Shown in pieces: positions 10,079-21,746 of a DNA stretch of 64,000 nt. The stretch lies in the NCBI GenBank assembly GCA_015680685.1, contig MNCI01027046.1, forward strand, positions 417,712 through 481,711, written 5' to 3'. A program made the position numbers and the translations under genes. The stretch is from Gnetum montanum (taxonomy: Eukaryota > Streptophyta > Gnetopsida > Gnetales > Gnetaceae). Numbering within the stretch: the first letter of the stretch is position 1; each line of letters starts with the position of its first letter. The notes below the pieces were generated by a model. The model was not told the DNA's origin. It ran no database searches and saw only the letters and a list, made by a program, of their open reading frames with translations.

Positions 10079-10725
10079 TGATCCTTGTACATTTAGGTAC
10101 AACACACTTTACAATGCCAAAATGATAATACAATAAGAAGCAATAGAGAATACAAATGAATACAAAATGTTTATACAATGATTACAAATAAGCTTGCACA
10201 TTTTCCGATGCACATCAAGTCTTCTTATAGCAACTGTGTTTCTAAATCGATCTTGAAAGTTGTGCAATGGCTAGCCAACGGTCATGGGAGATGTCTTATT
10301 CATGTCTAAGATGTCTATTTGAATTTACCTTCAATTCTGGGAAGACATCTTTGTTTAGTGAAAGACATCTTTATGAAATCTCCATTCTTTGAAGATATCT
10401 TTGTCTAATGGAAGATGTCCTTTTGAACTTGGTTTGCATTTTGTAAAGATGTCTTTTTGTGATGAAGATGCCTTTGCCTGAAGAAAGACGTCTGCTATTT
10501 CTTAGAGATGTCTTTGCCTATGAAGCCTTCAATTCTGCCAAGTTATCTTCTATTTCTTAAAGACCTCTTTGTTCACTTTCTTCATCCTTTGAATTCATTG
10601 TTCCTTGTTCATAGCCTTGCTCAATCCAAGTTCTTGTCCTATAAGCACAATAATCACAAAGACATGCAAACAATCTTGTTTTGCACTTTTCTTAACATTT
10701 TGACATGCCAAAACTAAAAGGTTCA
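10079..10725 (-). repeat. LTR copy 2 of the copia-type remnant (5' LTR)
   Basis: Aligns over its length with 8984-9640, including the palindromic AAGACATCTT cluster (10330-10510). No TGGTATCAGAGC-type primer site follows it on the minus strand: the DNA inside it is an A/T run and unrelated sequence. The internal deletion therefore probably removed the PBS. Confidence 0.55.
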
Positions 10726-11474
10726 TAGGATCTCCAAAAATTTATTTTGTGCATGAGTTTTATTTTTATCTATGTTAGCCTTACCAAAGGACTACCTTCA
10801 AGCATTGGTAACATGTCTTTCTAGTGACATGGTAAGGTACCACTTATTTTACTCTTACTCCTATTTTTTGTTAGATTTACAAGGATATAATACAACCTAA
10901 GCAATAGAATAGAACTCACAATAGTGATCCAAGAGAATCCACAAATCCCCTTGATGTCACACCCTTGACATTCCCTCTTGGTTCTTCAGTTTTCAGTCTC
11001 GGAATAATGATCACAAGTTTTATTCTTAGTTTTATGATGAAAATAATATCATTATGGCCAAGGTAAGAACCTCTTATTAATGGAATGAATGGATGAATGT
11101 TTTGGTCTCACTGTACAAATAATTGGGTCTTTATGACTTATTAACATAGGAAAATCTTCACCTTATTGGACTACATCTTGCCTTATTATTAATGTGTTTT
11201 ATTAACAATCAAAATCATTTACAAAGGACATGAAAAAAAAGTATGAAAAAGATAGTAAGAATTGGAAAAATATGTAAAGAATGAAAAATGTGAAAGAATG
11301 AAAAATCATTAAAGAATTGAAAATTGTTAAAGAGTATCAAAAATTTAAGAAATGAAAAAAATATAAAGGAATGAGAAAATATCAAAGAATGTGAAAAAAT
11401 GAAAAGAAAATGAAAAATTTAGTAAAGTACTTACAATTCCAGATTGACACGCCTACAACTATCATTAGGATTAG
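10726..11474 (-). other. Non-coding block of element B downstream of pol, with A-rich array
   Basis: Matches C2 at 42840-43327: 'GGTAAGGYAMCACTTATT', 'CAAATCCCCTTGATGTCACACC', 'GGAATGAATGGATGAAWGTT'. Positions 11220-11420 are a loose array of GAAAAATG / AAAGAATG units. Such an array lies in the same position in A, C2, D and F. Confidence 0.65.
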
Positions 11475-12120
11475 TCAAACGGAAGATATAAGAAGTAGAA
11501 GACTATCGGGTATATTGGATAGATTCCTTGTGTTCATAGTAGAGTTTGACTTGTTGGATATTGACAAGAATGAGCTTATGTAGACAAGATGGGTGGTAAA
11601 TATGTAAGGCACTACATGGAGAAGTGGCTTGGACAATGTATGGTCCCTCCCAAAGTGTCTAGAAGTTGGCTTTTTGGGGTAGATGATTAGGCTTATAGTA
11701 AAGGACCTTATCACCCAGTTGTATAGTTATTTGCCTTATCTGTAAATCATGCCTAAGTTTGAAGTAATGTTTATGAACTTCATTACTCATGAGTTCCACA
11801 AGTCTATTTTCATCTAAAAGATTTAAATTCATGAAATGTTCTTTTTGGACTAAGCTCAAGATCAAGGTTAAGTTCGCTTGTAATAGTTAGAGTGTGGAGG
11901 TCTGCCTAAATTAGGAGCATGGACAACTTACTGTAAATTAACTCATATGGTGAGGTCCCTATAGGTAATTTCAAGGATGTCCTATAGGCCCATAGAGCAT
12001 CATTCAGTTTAGTGCTCCAGTTCTTTTTAAACCTACTAACTTTGCTAGTAAGTATCCTAGTAATTGCTTAGTTAGTTTTTTCATCTTGATCATTTGCTTG
12101 AGGATGATATGGTGTTGTTA
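11475..12120 (-). pseudogene. Integrase C-terminal part (element B)
   Basis: The reading frames at 11865-11659 contain 'HDLQIRQITIQLGDKVLYY', which aligns with 'HDLRIRKVKLQQGDKVLYW' in A. Upstream (to 12120) are pieces of the end of the catalytic core (TTPYHPQAND-like, '[10 protein letters not shown]'). The zinc-binding region and the first two catalytic Asp segments are absent: an internal deletion joins RNase H almost directly to the end of the core. Not functional. Confidence 0.8.
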
Positions 12121-13600
12121 GCTCATTCAACAAGAAGCTCTTGTGTTGATTTATAGGTAAGATATTCTATGGTCCATTGCTTCCCTATTGAACTTACAAC
12201 CTATACAACTTTGGTAAATAGGTTGTTATTAGGGAACTAGTTTGATAAAGGTTCTGCTTGATCTTTGGAATCCCATTTTATCCTTGATAGATGATCGGCT
12301 ACCACATTTTACATTTCCTTTTTATTAATCATCATGATGTCAAATTCTTGTAGATAATGAGCCATCTAATCACTCTGGGAGTAATGATTGGTTTATTCAT
12401 GAGAAATAGAATAGCACTATGATTAGTATGGACATAGATCTAATAGCTGATCATGTAATGTCTAAACTTCTCAAGTGCATACACCATAGCCATTAGTTCC
12501 TTTTTCATTGTGGTGTAGTTCAGTTGTGCCCCAATGATGCTTCTACTAGCATAGTGTATGTAATAAGGTCTCCTCTTATCATCTAATTCTATGAGTATTG
12601 CACCAAGTGCATGGTTTGAAGCATCGGTCATGATGTGAAAAGGCCTAGACCAATTTGGAGCTTGAATGATTGGTGTTTCAATTAATTTTTGCTTCAAAGC
12701 TTCAAATGCCTTTTCGCATGACTATGTCCATTCAAAGGGTGCATCCTTCTTAGTGAGTTTCACGAGTAGTTTTGCTATCTTTGAAAAATTTTCTATAAAC
12801 CTTCTATAATATCCCATGTGGCCTAAGAGTGATCTCATGACGTTTACTATCTATGGCCTTTGAGTGATATTCTATATGACTCTAATCTTTTCAGGATCTA
12901 CCTCTATACCTTTCTAGGAGATTTTATGTCCCAACACTATACCATCCTAGATCATAAGATGGCTCTTTTGCCAGTTGTGCTTGAGACTAGTTTCCATTCA
13001 TCTTTTGAGTATTTGCTCTAACCGATCATATGCTTGCTAGAAATCTAGACTATATGTTGAAAATTCATCCATAAACATCTCAACATCATTTCCAATATGC
13101 TTTTGGAAGATGCTTAGTACCAATCTCTAGAAGGTGTCTAGCACATTACAAAGACTAAACGACATCTACTTGTAGGCAAATGTTCCTCATGAACTGGTGA
13201 ATGTTGTTTTCTCTTGGTCTTTAAGTGCAATGGAGATCTAATTATATCTATTTTATCCATCCAAAAAAACTATAATATTCATGTCCTAAAATGGTATCTA
13301 GGACCTTATCAACAAATGATAGAGGGAAGTGATCCTTGAATGTAGCAACATTCAACATTCAAAAATCAATGCACACTTACCACTTACCCTCCTTCTTTAG
13401 AACAATCACTAAGGAACTGACCCATTCACTATTCGCAATTAGATAGATGAATCTTTCCTTTAGGAATTTCTCCAACCTTTGCTTGACTACTTATTTTAGT
13501 TTAGGATTAAGCCTTCATTGGGGTTAGCATTATGGTTTGACTACTAGATCAATATATGTTGATAGATTCTTGGATCAATTCCTATGATCTCATCATAAGA
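12121..13600 (-). pseudogene. Reverse transcriptase and RNase H (element B)
   Basis: RNase H is clearest: open at 12697-12440 with 'FHIMTDASNHALGAIL', 'YYIHYASRS' and 'NYTTMKKELMAMVYALEKFRHY'. Upstream, RT shows a FMDEF box near 13070 (the usual FMDD with the second Asp changed to Glu), 'PLVIV.KK' and a frameshifted LDGYSGYNQ region near 13265. Several TAG stops. The RT and RNase H arrangement is that of Ty3/gypsy. Confidence 0.85.
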
Positions 13601-14460
13601 ACATGCAAATGCTATAGGCTATTTGTTAATCACTTCTAGTAACTTTCGCTTCTGTTCTTCCTTTAGGTTAGCATTGATTATTACCAGTTTTTTGTTGTTT
13701 AAAAATGCATATTCCAATGTGGTCGGTAGGGCCTTCAGTTCCAACAGTTCAAGTTCCATAGTGTCTAGGATCTCTAAGTGTCCCTAGTCTATCTCTTCTT
13801 CTTAACTGATTTGTGGGTATGAGTGTCTTTCCCTTAATTGTTCTAACTTATCAGTCTCTTCAACGTAGGCACTAACAATTTTTTTTTTTGGTTCCATGTA
13901 TTTATTAGATTCAACTTCTTCGTTTGTGATAAGCCACTAGGTGCATTCCTATTGTGTGGTTACTGCATATAGACATTTTTGCACACATATTTCTTCTACA
14001 CATTTATTACATGCCTTCACATCCTCTCATCTAATAGCCCATATTCTTTGCATGTAATTGCATCCATTATCATTGTATGCAATACATGGAACTCTTTGTC
14101 TTTATATAATACCAACTTCATCTTCCTTGGAAATGTCCAAGGACAATTCATGAATCACAAGCTTAGCATCAATAGTGCTAAGCCAAGATCTTTCCATGAT
14201 AATTGGAAATTCTCCCTTATTTTTACCAACATGGATTACCAAAAAATTTGTAGGATAAGACTAGCCACTGATGGTTGTAACCATATCATCCACTTATTGT
14301 AATGCAACTATGATTGACTAGTCCACAAGCTCTAACTAGATATTACTCTTTTTCAACAGTGGTAGATTCCAGGCTTGATACATGTCTTGTGAGATTAGGT
14401 TTACTCCTGACCTAGAATCAAGTAGAGCTTTCCATGGTTTCTACCTTGCTATTTGAAGGT
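13601..14460 (-). pseudogene. Protease and pol N-terminal linker (element B), decayed
   Basis: By alignment to D (53060-53780) this is the retropepsin-like region and the acidic linker before RT. The 'TGCATGTAATTGCATCC' and 'CATGGAACTC' landmarks recur at 33300, 53390 and 58000. No clear D[ST]G active site was found in an open frame. Confidence 0.6.
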
Positions 14461-14975
14461 AAACTAAGGAACTTCCTGGATTAGTTCACTTTTGTGGAAG
14501 GGCTCCTACCTTTATCCAATGTGTGCTTGTTTAAGTAAGCATCAGAATTGTGACATTTGGATTTGATGAAGATGGAAGCTTGTTGTGTTGAGGAGGATTG
14601 GATGTGAATGGGGTGGAAATAAGTGTGTTTCCCATTTGTCGAATCTTTTCAGGACTCGTTTGAGAGAATAGACATTTCCTGGGTTGTGATTCGTATGTAA
14701 TCACCTCCTCTTGCATACTAATCATCCTTGTTGTGATCTTATGCAATGGTTGTGATGGTAATCCCCCCTACATGATAGGATGTGGCATTGGTGATAAAGG
14801 ATTTAGGCATTGATTTGGACCAATTGTTGATGAATGCACATATAAGTTTGGATATATTCTTAGTGGCATTGGTCTGTGGTACTTAGTTGGGTAATATTGT
14901 GGAGTTTGGAAAGTAGCATTACTAGGAGAGATTGGATGTTGTACAAAATATCCATATGGATCTGGCTATTATTGA
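14461..14975 (-). pseudogene. gag C-terminal region (element B)
   Basis: Corresponds to 33800-34290 of A: Pro/Gln/Asn-rich low-complexity sequence, with the landmark 'ATCCATATGGATCTGG' equal to A's 'ACCCGTATGGATTTGG'. It is cut off at about 14975 by the insert that follows. Confidence 0.6.
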
Positions 14976-17900
14976 CAACCATTTGGGATTGAGTCACCAA
15001 TGTTGGGGCCTTCGGGTCTTGTGACCTTCGAGATCATGGGATCAAAGGTGTTCTTCAAATAGGGTTTAGGTGCTTACTATTCTCTGGCAACACCAAGGCC
15101 CAAATACCTCCAAATAAACTTAGTGGTTATGAAACGAACTAAATGTGAGTATGTGCTTGTTGTTATGAATGTTGAAATGGTTGGGTTGTGTATGAAACTG
15201 TAATTGGCTATCATAAAAGAAATTCAACTTTCTTTGTTGAACACCGTGAGTTATTGAAGATTTCAATTTTAATCAATCACTTAGTATATGTAGCCCCTAT
15301 AAGAAATAAAATTTTGCAAAAATATTTGAGCACAATTTTGCCAATCTACTCCTAGTTTCCCCTAGAGAGAAAATTACACAAGAAAACTAGAAATAAAGTG
15401 AGATTAAATGGACTTCGAAAAAGAAAGAAAAGAAAGTAGATTTGTGTAAAATCTCAAATATTTAAACAAGATAAATTAACATGAGGAAATACTTTATAAT
15501 AAAGCTATTTTAGTTCTATCTAACTATGAATTGTCCAAACCCTTTAAGCTTAATAAGCAATTTCATAAAAGAAAATCTTATTATACTACCAAAAATGCTG
15601 CATAAATGACAAAGTACAAGTATCTATTTTTTTCAAGAGTTGCATTCAAAAAAGCCTTTAGAAAAATTTGACAATTTCAAGATTGAAATACCAAGGTAAT
15701 ACACTTTAAAATAATAAAGCTATTTCAGTCGTCTCAAAATACCAAAGATTTTTCTAGATCCTTTATGCTCAAAACATGCAATTTTGTTAAGACATTACTA
15801 TTAAATTGCTCTAGAGGCGTTTCAACAACATAAGCTCTTTTATGGAAAACCTTAATAGAATTTTAATGATGCACAAAAATAGAGCTATAAAGGCAACCTA
15901 GAAAAAAATCAAAATGAAATGCCAAGCACGATACTAACTAGACCATTAGCTAAGTAACTGAAACAAAATGGGAAGAAATGAACTCACAAGATTTAAACAA
16001 AGAAGCTTAATTAATTTTTTTTAGCAAGCCATGGTTTTACAAACTTTAATATTCTTCTAAGTATGCTTCTTCTAAATCCTCCTATCCCCTCCCCTTCTAT
16101 TGTATCCTTGAAGCTTTGTTATAGTGACTTTGAGGTAGTTACAATCATCATGAAAAAGGAAGGGTTTTACAAATATCTAGGGGATTATTTTTTAACCATT
16201 TTAAAAGTTATAACTTCCATAGGAAGTTATTAGAAATTTGAGCAATGGTTGCCAAGTGTTTTCTTGGTAACAAATATCATGGAGATAACCATAGGAAGTT
16301 ACAAAAATTTGAGAAATACATGCCATAGTTGGCAAGTTTTCTATGAGTAATTATAAGCTTAAAAATATCAAGGGAATATAGTTGTAACTTCCATAAGTTA
16401 TAATTTTTTTGAAAAATTTTAAATCCCCATAGAAAATAAAGTTGTAATTGTCAAATGTTTATAAACTCTTCACTTAAACTACAAAGCCTACTTTTTACAT
16501 TTAAAAATGACCATGTATATGGTAATGATGATGATATTTATTTATAATAAGAATAAGACTATGTGGCCTTAGGGCTTTGTGTGTCAATACATTCACATTA
16601 ATGTCTAAGCCTTTGAAGGTTCACATCATCCCCATGGCTTCCATGCCAGAAACTATGTGGTCTTGATCTTATGGTGTAGCATCATCATTAGCCGTTGCCT
16701 ATTTGCCCTTGTAACCCCTTTTGTTGCACATGCTTCTAGATCCTAATCCATCAGAGTCTCTTAGCCACACCTTTGGTAGTAATTATAGATTTTCCATCTA
16801 AATTTGTGCCAACAAAATGGAGAATGAGTTGTGTTACTGTTGCTTTGTTTCCCACCAATGGATGAGCTCTCTCTAACGATACCATCAGTCTGCTACTACT
16901 ATTTTTTGTGATTGTTTTCTATGTTGCACCTTGAATTTTATTTTGATTCATCAAAAAAACCTACATTTGATTCATCAAAAAACCTTGCATTTCACATCTG
17001 CCTACCAAATCTTTGCAACAATGGCAAGAAAAAAAGGAACTCCTCCAAGCCCAAAGAATTATTCCTGCTGCTGTTATGAAGCTACAATGAGGTTGTTGGT
17101 GGTATCTGTGCTTTGATATCCTATTATTGTTTTCTATTTTCCTCTTCCTCATGTGATATGTTTTGACAAGGAATTTGGGAGCATGAACAAAGTGCAAGAA
17201 CATCCATAGTGTTTTTGCTTTATCTTTGTTTATAGATTAGGAATTTACCCATTCTAATTTCAAATTATACCATATTATTTTTGTGATTTTTGTATCTGTT
17301 GCAGATGCTTGACACAATGAAGATTAGAATTTCAACTTTGTACAAGCAAAGAACTCTTTCATGATGCTTGCTTGCTTTAGGTCTGCTCGTATAAGCTTGG
17401 TTTGAATAAGAACGACAAGTGTAGAACGTTGGTGTCTAGCGCCAACTCCATAATTTTAGAATCAATTTTGATGAATCAATGAACACATTAACAATATGTG
17501 TTGTCAATACATGTGGTGTTCAGGTTATAAATTCTTGTTTTAGGCATAATTTATGCAATAATACTATGAATTTTTACTTCTTCCTTTGGATGAAATTGAT
17601 AATTTTGAAAATCTAATATTGTATCTTAAATTTATGCATTCTGCTGCATATTTTTGTTTTATATTAGATAACTTCTAGTTAGATTTCATGGATGAATCAG
17701 ATAGCATCACTATAGTTGTTCACATCAATATATTGTGTATAATACAACTATTATTAGAATTGTTTTGAGAATAAAACTCTATGTTTTTCTACATTTTATT
17801 TGCATATCATTTTCTTGGAGATTTGTTTTTGCAAGTATTCATATAACCTAGGTATAAGTTCCTCTTTCTCAGGTTATCCTCCTTAACTTTCTTTTTACAT

Positions 17901-18290
17901 TGCTACATAATTCAATCTCTTAAACTCTGCTTTTTCTTTTCCTTAGTATAATAACCTGATTTTTCATCCAAATGTTTTTGTGTTATGATAGTTAACAAGA
18001 TAAATCTCCATTATACTCACAATTGTATATACACTGATTTATATAGGGTAAACCAAATTGAGAAGAGTTGGTAATCCATCCAAGTATATATTGCACTCTT
18101 TTCATTAACCATATCTAAAATATACTCATTCCACTTATGCAATGATTAACTGGTGTCATGATTTCACCATCCTCTAATTGAAAGAATCCTATGTATCCAA
18201 CTTAATAAAATTATTCTAATTTGCCAGAATAACTTTAAGAAAATAAGATAGTTGTTACAATCTGCTCCATCATATGGTGTGAATGTGCTA
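14976..18290. other. Unclassified ~3.3 kb insert in gag of element B
   Basis: Neither A, D nor C2 has this stretch. No RT, transposase or convincing TIR is visible. The left part (15480-15800) holds two diverged copies of an ~210-bp unit ('AATAAAGCTATTT'), and 16200-16400 repeats 'CATAGGAAGTTA'. Around 16930-17330 there are hints of an exon-intron layout: an ATG at 17021 followed by MARKKGTPPSPKN, and TTTTGTATCTGTTGCAG|ATG at 17304. I do not recognise a gene. The left edge reads TTGGGGCCTTCGGG; no target duplication was found. A captured gene fragment, a Helitron or a MULE remnant are all possible. Confidence 0.45.
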
Positions 18291-20385
18291 ATAGCTACAT
18301 GTATGGATATTATTGGTGAGGTGGTGGCATGACCAATGATTAGGGTTGTTGCTAGTGCTAATAGTACTGTTATTGTGGCTATGGCAAAGCTCTACTAGGA
18401 TAGTATGTTGGTTGGAAGTTCTACCTATAGTTACATTGAGGATAAGGTAACATTCTGGGCATTTGTTTTTTAACAAATTGAGGATTAGGTGCATATGCCC
18501 CTATCTCCTATAAATGTGTCATTATTGGACAACATCCATTGGTATGTTTGTATTGGCACATAGTAAATTGTTCCTCATCAGTGGAGCTTGTGTTTGAGCA
18601 CTCAGCAACTAAAGCCACTTTGCCCTTTCATTGAAAATATTTCTTCTTTTTCTTATCCTTGCCTTTTTGAAAGGCTTTCTTTATTCTTTCATTTACAATT
18701 CTTAATGCTATTGCAAATTTTTCATCAACTAAGTCCCACATTTTCTCTACCTTTGCTACAATGTCAATTATAGATTTCTAAATTCGTAGAGTCTTCTTTC
18801 GAATTGCATTTTCCAATGTTTCTTTCTCTTGAGTGTCACAAACTCTTACATATCTTTTCCTAATAGATGGGTCTCTATTATAGTCTTCTGTTTATTCCCT
18901 CTTTCTTAACTCACCTTCTTCCTTTGGCACTTGATCAATTTTTCTTTGAACTTAATGAATAATCATTTTAGATAATCGACCTTAGGCATAAACCCCAAGG
19001 ATTTCTTTGGTCTTTTTTCGTAACCCATCTATAATGCACCTTAGTTGTTCCTACTATGAGAATCCATGACTTTTGCTTTTGTGCAATAGTGAATAGTATT
19101 ACCCATTGTTGCATTAAGGGTTTCCTGAGTCCCTTGCTTCCATCCTTGGATTTGTTTTCTTAAATTGGACACCTATGAGTAGGTTTGGTACTTGTCATTG
19201 AAGATCTCTTGCATGGTACTCCATCTTCTGATCAATTCAGGTTCAAGTAATCTATACTAGCCTCTTTCACAAGTGTTCATGGCAATAACTCCAACTTCTG
19301 TCAATCACTTTCAATGTTTTATAGGGTGTAGGCATCATGGAATTCTTGGAGATGGTGTTGTGGATCAACATTATAACTACCCTCAAATCTTGACATGTTA
19401 TTTATATCAAGCCATTTGATATGGCTATTCTTCATGTGCCTCATTGGGATATGTACAACTTCCTAGATGTTGATCATGCTATGGGATGTCATCAGGGGTT
19501 CATCATTTTGATCGAGTTCATGTGCTCTGTTATAGCGGTACCTCATTTTGTGCTCATACCTTTCTTGATCCTCTCATCAATTCATGTGTCTTCTTCATTC
19601 ATATCCTTCATCTTCCTCATTTAAATTCCTTGGGCAATAGTCATGGTGATCATGAGTCCTTCTCTCCTCCCTATCATGGTTTTGGTGCCCTAGCCTCCTC
19701 ATATGAAAGTCCACTAATGATCGTGAGGATGAGGATAAGGCAGTAGGAGAACGGTGCCAACGTGTCCTCCTTTCATGACTATGATAGTCTTCTCTATAAT
19801 ATCTAGTAGAAACTCTTGGCCTTGAGCCTTGCTTATACTTTAAGTCTATTACTTCCCTCTTAGGTGTCTCTACTAGGATGGAATGCAGTTGAACTTTGAC
19901 AGGTTCCTTTAGTTGGATGATAGGTATCTGTTAATGGACTTCATGATTTTGGTGGATATGCTCTGTGATGAATGCATTACCATCAAGCACTTCTATGACA
20001 ATAGGAGAGTTGACTTTCTTTCCTTTGTTTTCGACATGTTTAATTTTCATGATAGCATCTCTCTTTATTTGCTTCTCAATGGGCTGATAGGGTCATGTCA
20101 TGTGTTTGGTCACATGATATTCATCAAGTGACTTACTTAGATTCATGCCCCTTAGAGCTATCTAAAGCATGATGGGTGCTGAGCGCTCTAGAGGTAGAAC
20201 AATGTTACCTTGGAGATCTCTCCATCTTGGTGAAAGATAAAAGTAAAATTAGGATAATAAGGATTGTGATGAGCATACAAGATCCTTTCTTGCATTGGCA
20301 TACTCTATTCTTCTTCATTGCTAATTCTATCATTACCTCTTTTTATCTTCTGGGTAGGTGATGAGATATCCTTGTTTGAAGCCAT
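18291..20385 (-). pseudogene. gag of element B
   Basis: Start ATG at 20385-20383 (MASNKDISSP), 117 nt inside the PBS, the same distance class as in A, D and E. Downstream are 'NFTFIFHQDGE', the capsid-type core aligned with D's 'IPRFEGGYN...LQAF', and an Arg/Glu-rich stretch. Here the Gln codon after FIFH is kept, while A, D and E have TAG at that place. Broken by stops throughout and interrupted by the insert to its left. Confidence 0.7.
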
Positions 20386-20501
20386 GTTGTGGTTTTAAAA
20401 TGTTTGGTTAAGTATGCATAATTTTTTAGGTTATGAATTTTAACTTTAAATTCTAATACAACAAACTTTATGAAATCAATTACTCAGCATACATTGACTT
20501 G

Positions 20502-20519
20502 TCCCTAGCAATGGTGCCA
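20502..20519 (-). other. Primer-binding site, tRNA-Asp type (element B)
   Basis: Matches TGGCGCCGTTGCCGGGGA at 14 of 18 positions. All four differences are transitions at CG sites, so the original was probably a perfect match. Confidence 0.8.
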
Positions 20520-20520
20520 A

Positions 20521-21374
20521 TGATGAGTGATGGAGTAATCCAACACCCAACCATACATTCATGCATGACCAAATTATAATTTATGGACAAGACAATGTGA
20601 ATATGCTAGTAATTGGTTTAAGTTTGAGATTGTTGTCTTTCCACATGGAGCTAGTGAAATCAATGTGTATGGTTTAGCTCACCCTAAGGTATATGATAAC
20701 TGATGTTGTTGGGCCATTTCTACTCCTAGTGAGCATGATGAAATGGAGATAGTTTCTAAGTCTAAGTAAAATAGTAAAAAAATCTATTCTATCCTAAGAT
20801 GATGGATATCTGATCTTGGTCTATCGTACATGCCTTGGACACATGCAATCATCATTAGGTTACCAAGTGTACCACTACTGGGTGTACTAAGTGATAACAC
20901 TGCTAGGTTACTAGATAACTACACTTGATGCTCAAAATTATTTGTATCCATACTGCTTACTTTTAACGTGTAAAAGAAAGTTCTTGTAAAGTAAATGATT
21001 AACTAGAAAAAATGGGAACAATTATTCTAAGAAAACAGAAAGAAAACTAAATGGATTTTGCAATGATGATAAGAAATCTTAATCTTTATTATTGGTCATG
21101 AACTATGTCCAAGTACAATTCACTCAAATAAAGATACTGTACAATCACTCAACACCACTTTGTGGGTATATACTTCTAAGTGCTAAAGACTAAATTCATG
21201 AAAAAAAACTGAAAGAGTTTTGCTACTATGGAATGAGATCTATTTCAAATCCATGCACCTAAGTGTTGTATTTATAGGCTGGCATGCATCCCATGATATC
21301 ACATATGCAATGATGTAGCTTATGCTATGATATTGGATCTACAATATTGTAGCAAAAAGAATTGGACTTTATTA
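20521..21374 (-). repeat. 5' LTR of element B
   Basis: 854 bp, plus strand TGATGAGTGATGG...GGACTTTATTA. The outer end is TTA where TCA is expected (one transition). It aligns with 1488-2318. U3 contains the ATGCTATGATATTGGATCTACAAT palindromic block. Confidence 0.85.
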
Positions 21375-21687
21375 GGTAGTGTATTAACCATAAAGTGTAA
21401 ACATTAAACTCAACTTGACATCCAATAAGAACATATGAATGCTCACACAACCTAGCTTAAGAAGGAATAATATGCTTGTCCATTTTAGCAAGTAGTACCA
21501 CCCTTCCTACATGGAGAAAAATCTACTTGCTTTAAATATGAGACATTCCTCTACCCATTGGACTGACTGAAGGGTGTAAAGTCAAGGGGGAAGGGAATAT
21601 GTTCAAATTGAAGATAAATTGTTTAACAATATTTACCCTTGAGGCATATAGTCTAATTAGAATGTTAAACCTCATCATTATCTACTA

Positions 21688-21746
21688 GAATTGAATCCAT
21701 AACATGGAGCTACCAATTAAGAGTCTTACCACTATACTATTACCCC
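21688..21746 (-). repeat. tRNA-like SINE head or tRNA pseudogene
   Basis: The minus strand starts GGGGTAATAGTATAGTGG, an A-box-like segment (TAGTATAGTGGTAAGAC beginning at base 8). GGATTCAATTC begins at base 49, where a tRNA B box (GGTTCGANTCC) belongs. The spacing fits a tRNA. The cloverleaf is too decayed to name an isotype, and an AT-rich body follows, so a tRNA-derived SINE is more likely than a tRNA gene. Confidence 0.45.

Larger units (their letters stand above)
8523..10725 (-). mobile_element. Copia-type element, almost all internal DNA deleted
   Basis: Two direct repeats of ~650 bp (8984-9640 and 10079-10725) begin TGATCCTTGTAC and end GGTYCA. Next to the left copy the minus strand reads AAAAAGGGGGACATTA directly before TGGACC, the classic plant copia polypurine tract. 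The element therefore reads on the minus strand and only ~440 bp lie between the repeats. Positions 8523-8983, with 'TTAGAGAGGGGGATGAATAAG' and 'AATTTAACATGGTTC', resemble further LTR sequence of such elements. No gag or pol is left. The insert is flanked by 33-bp near-identical host sequence (8490-8522 and 10794-10826). Superfamily is judged from the PPT alone. Confidence 0.55.
1488..21374 (-). mobile_element. Element B: Ty3/gypsy retrotransposon with ORF3, heavily interrupted
   Basis: Minus-strand order is 5' LTR (20521-21374), PBS, gag, protease, RT, RNase H, truncated integrase, non-coding block, internal promoter, ORF3, PPT and 3' LTR (1488-2318). The span is 19.9 kb. Subtracting a solo LTR, a copia remnant, a ~3.3 kb insert and a ~990 bp duplication leaves roughly 12.6 kb, close to elements A and D, which supports one original element. 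A matching target duplication was not found: the right flank is GGTAG and the left LTR edge is eroded. A mosaic of two related copies is therefore possible. All ORFs are broken. Confidence 0.75.

Noticed and set aside
16931-17203. Short ORFs on both strands around MARKKGTPPSPKN
   Set aside because: Too short and unlike any family I know. Kept only as part of the unexplained insert and not called as a gene.
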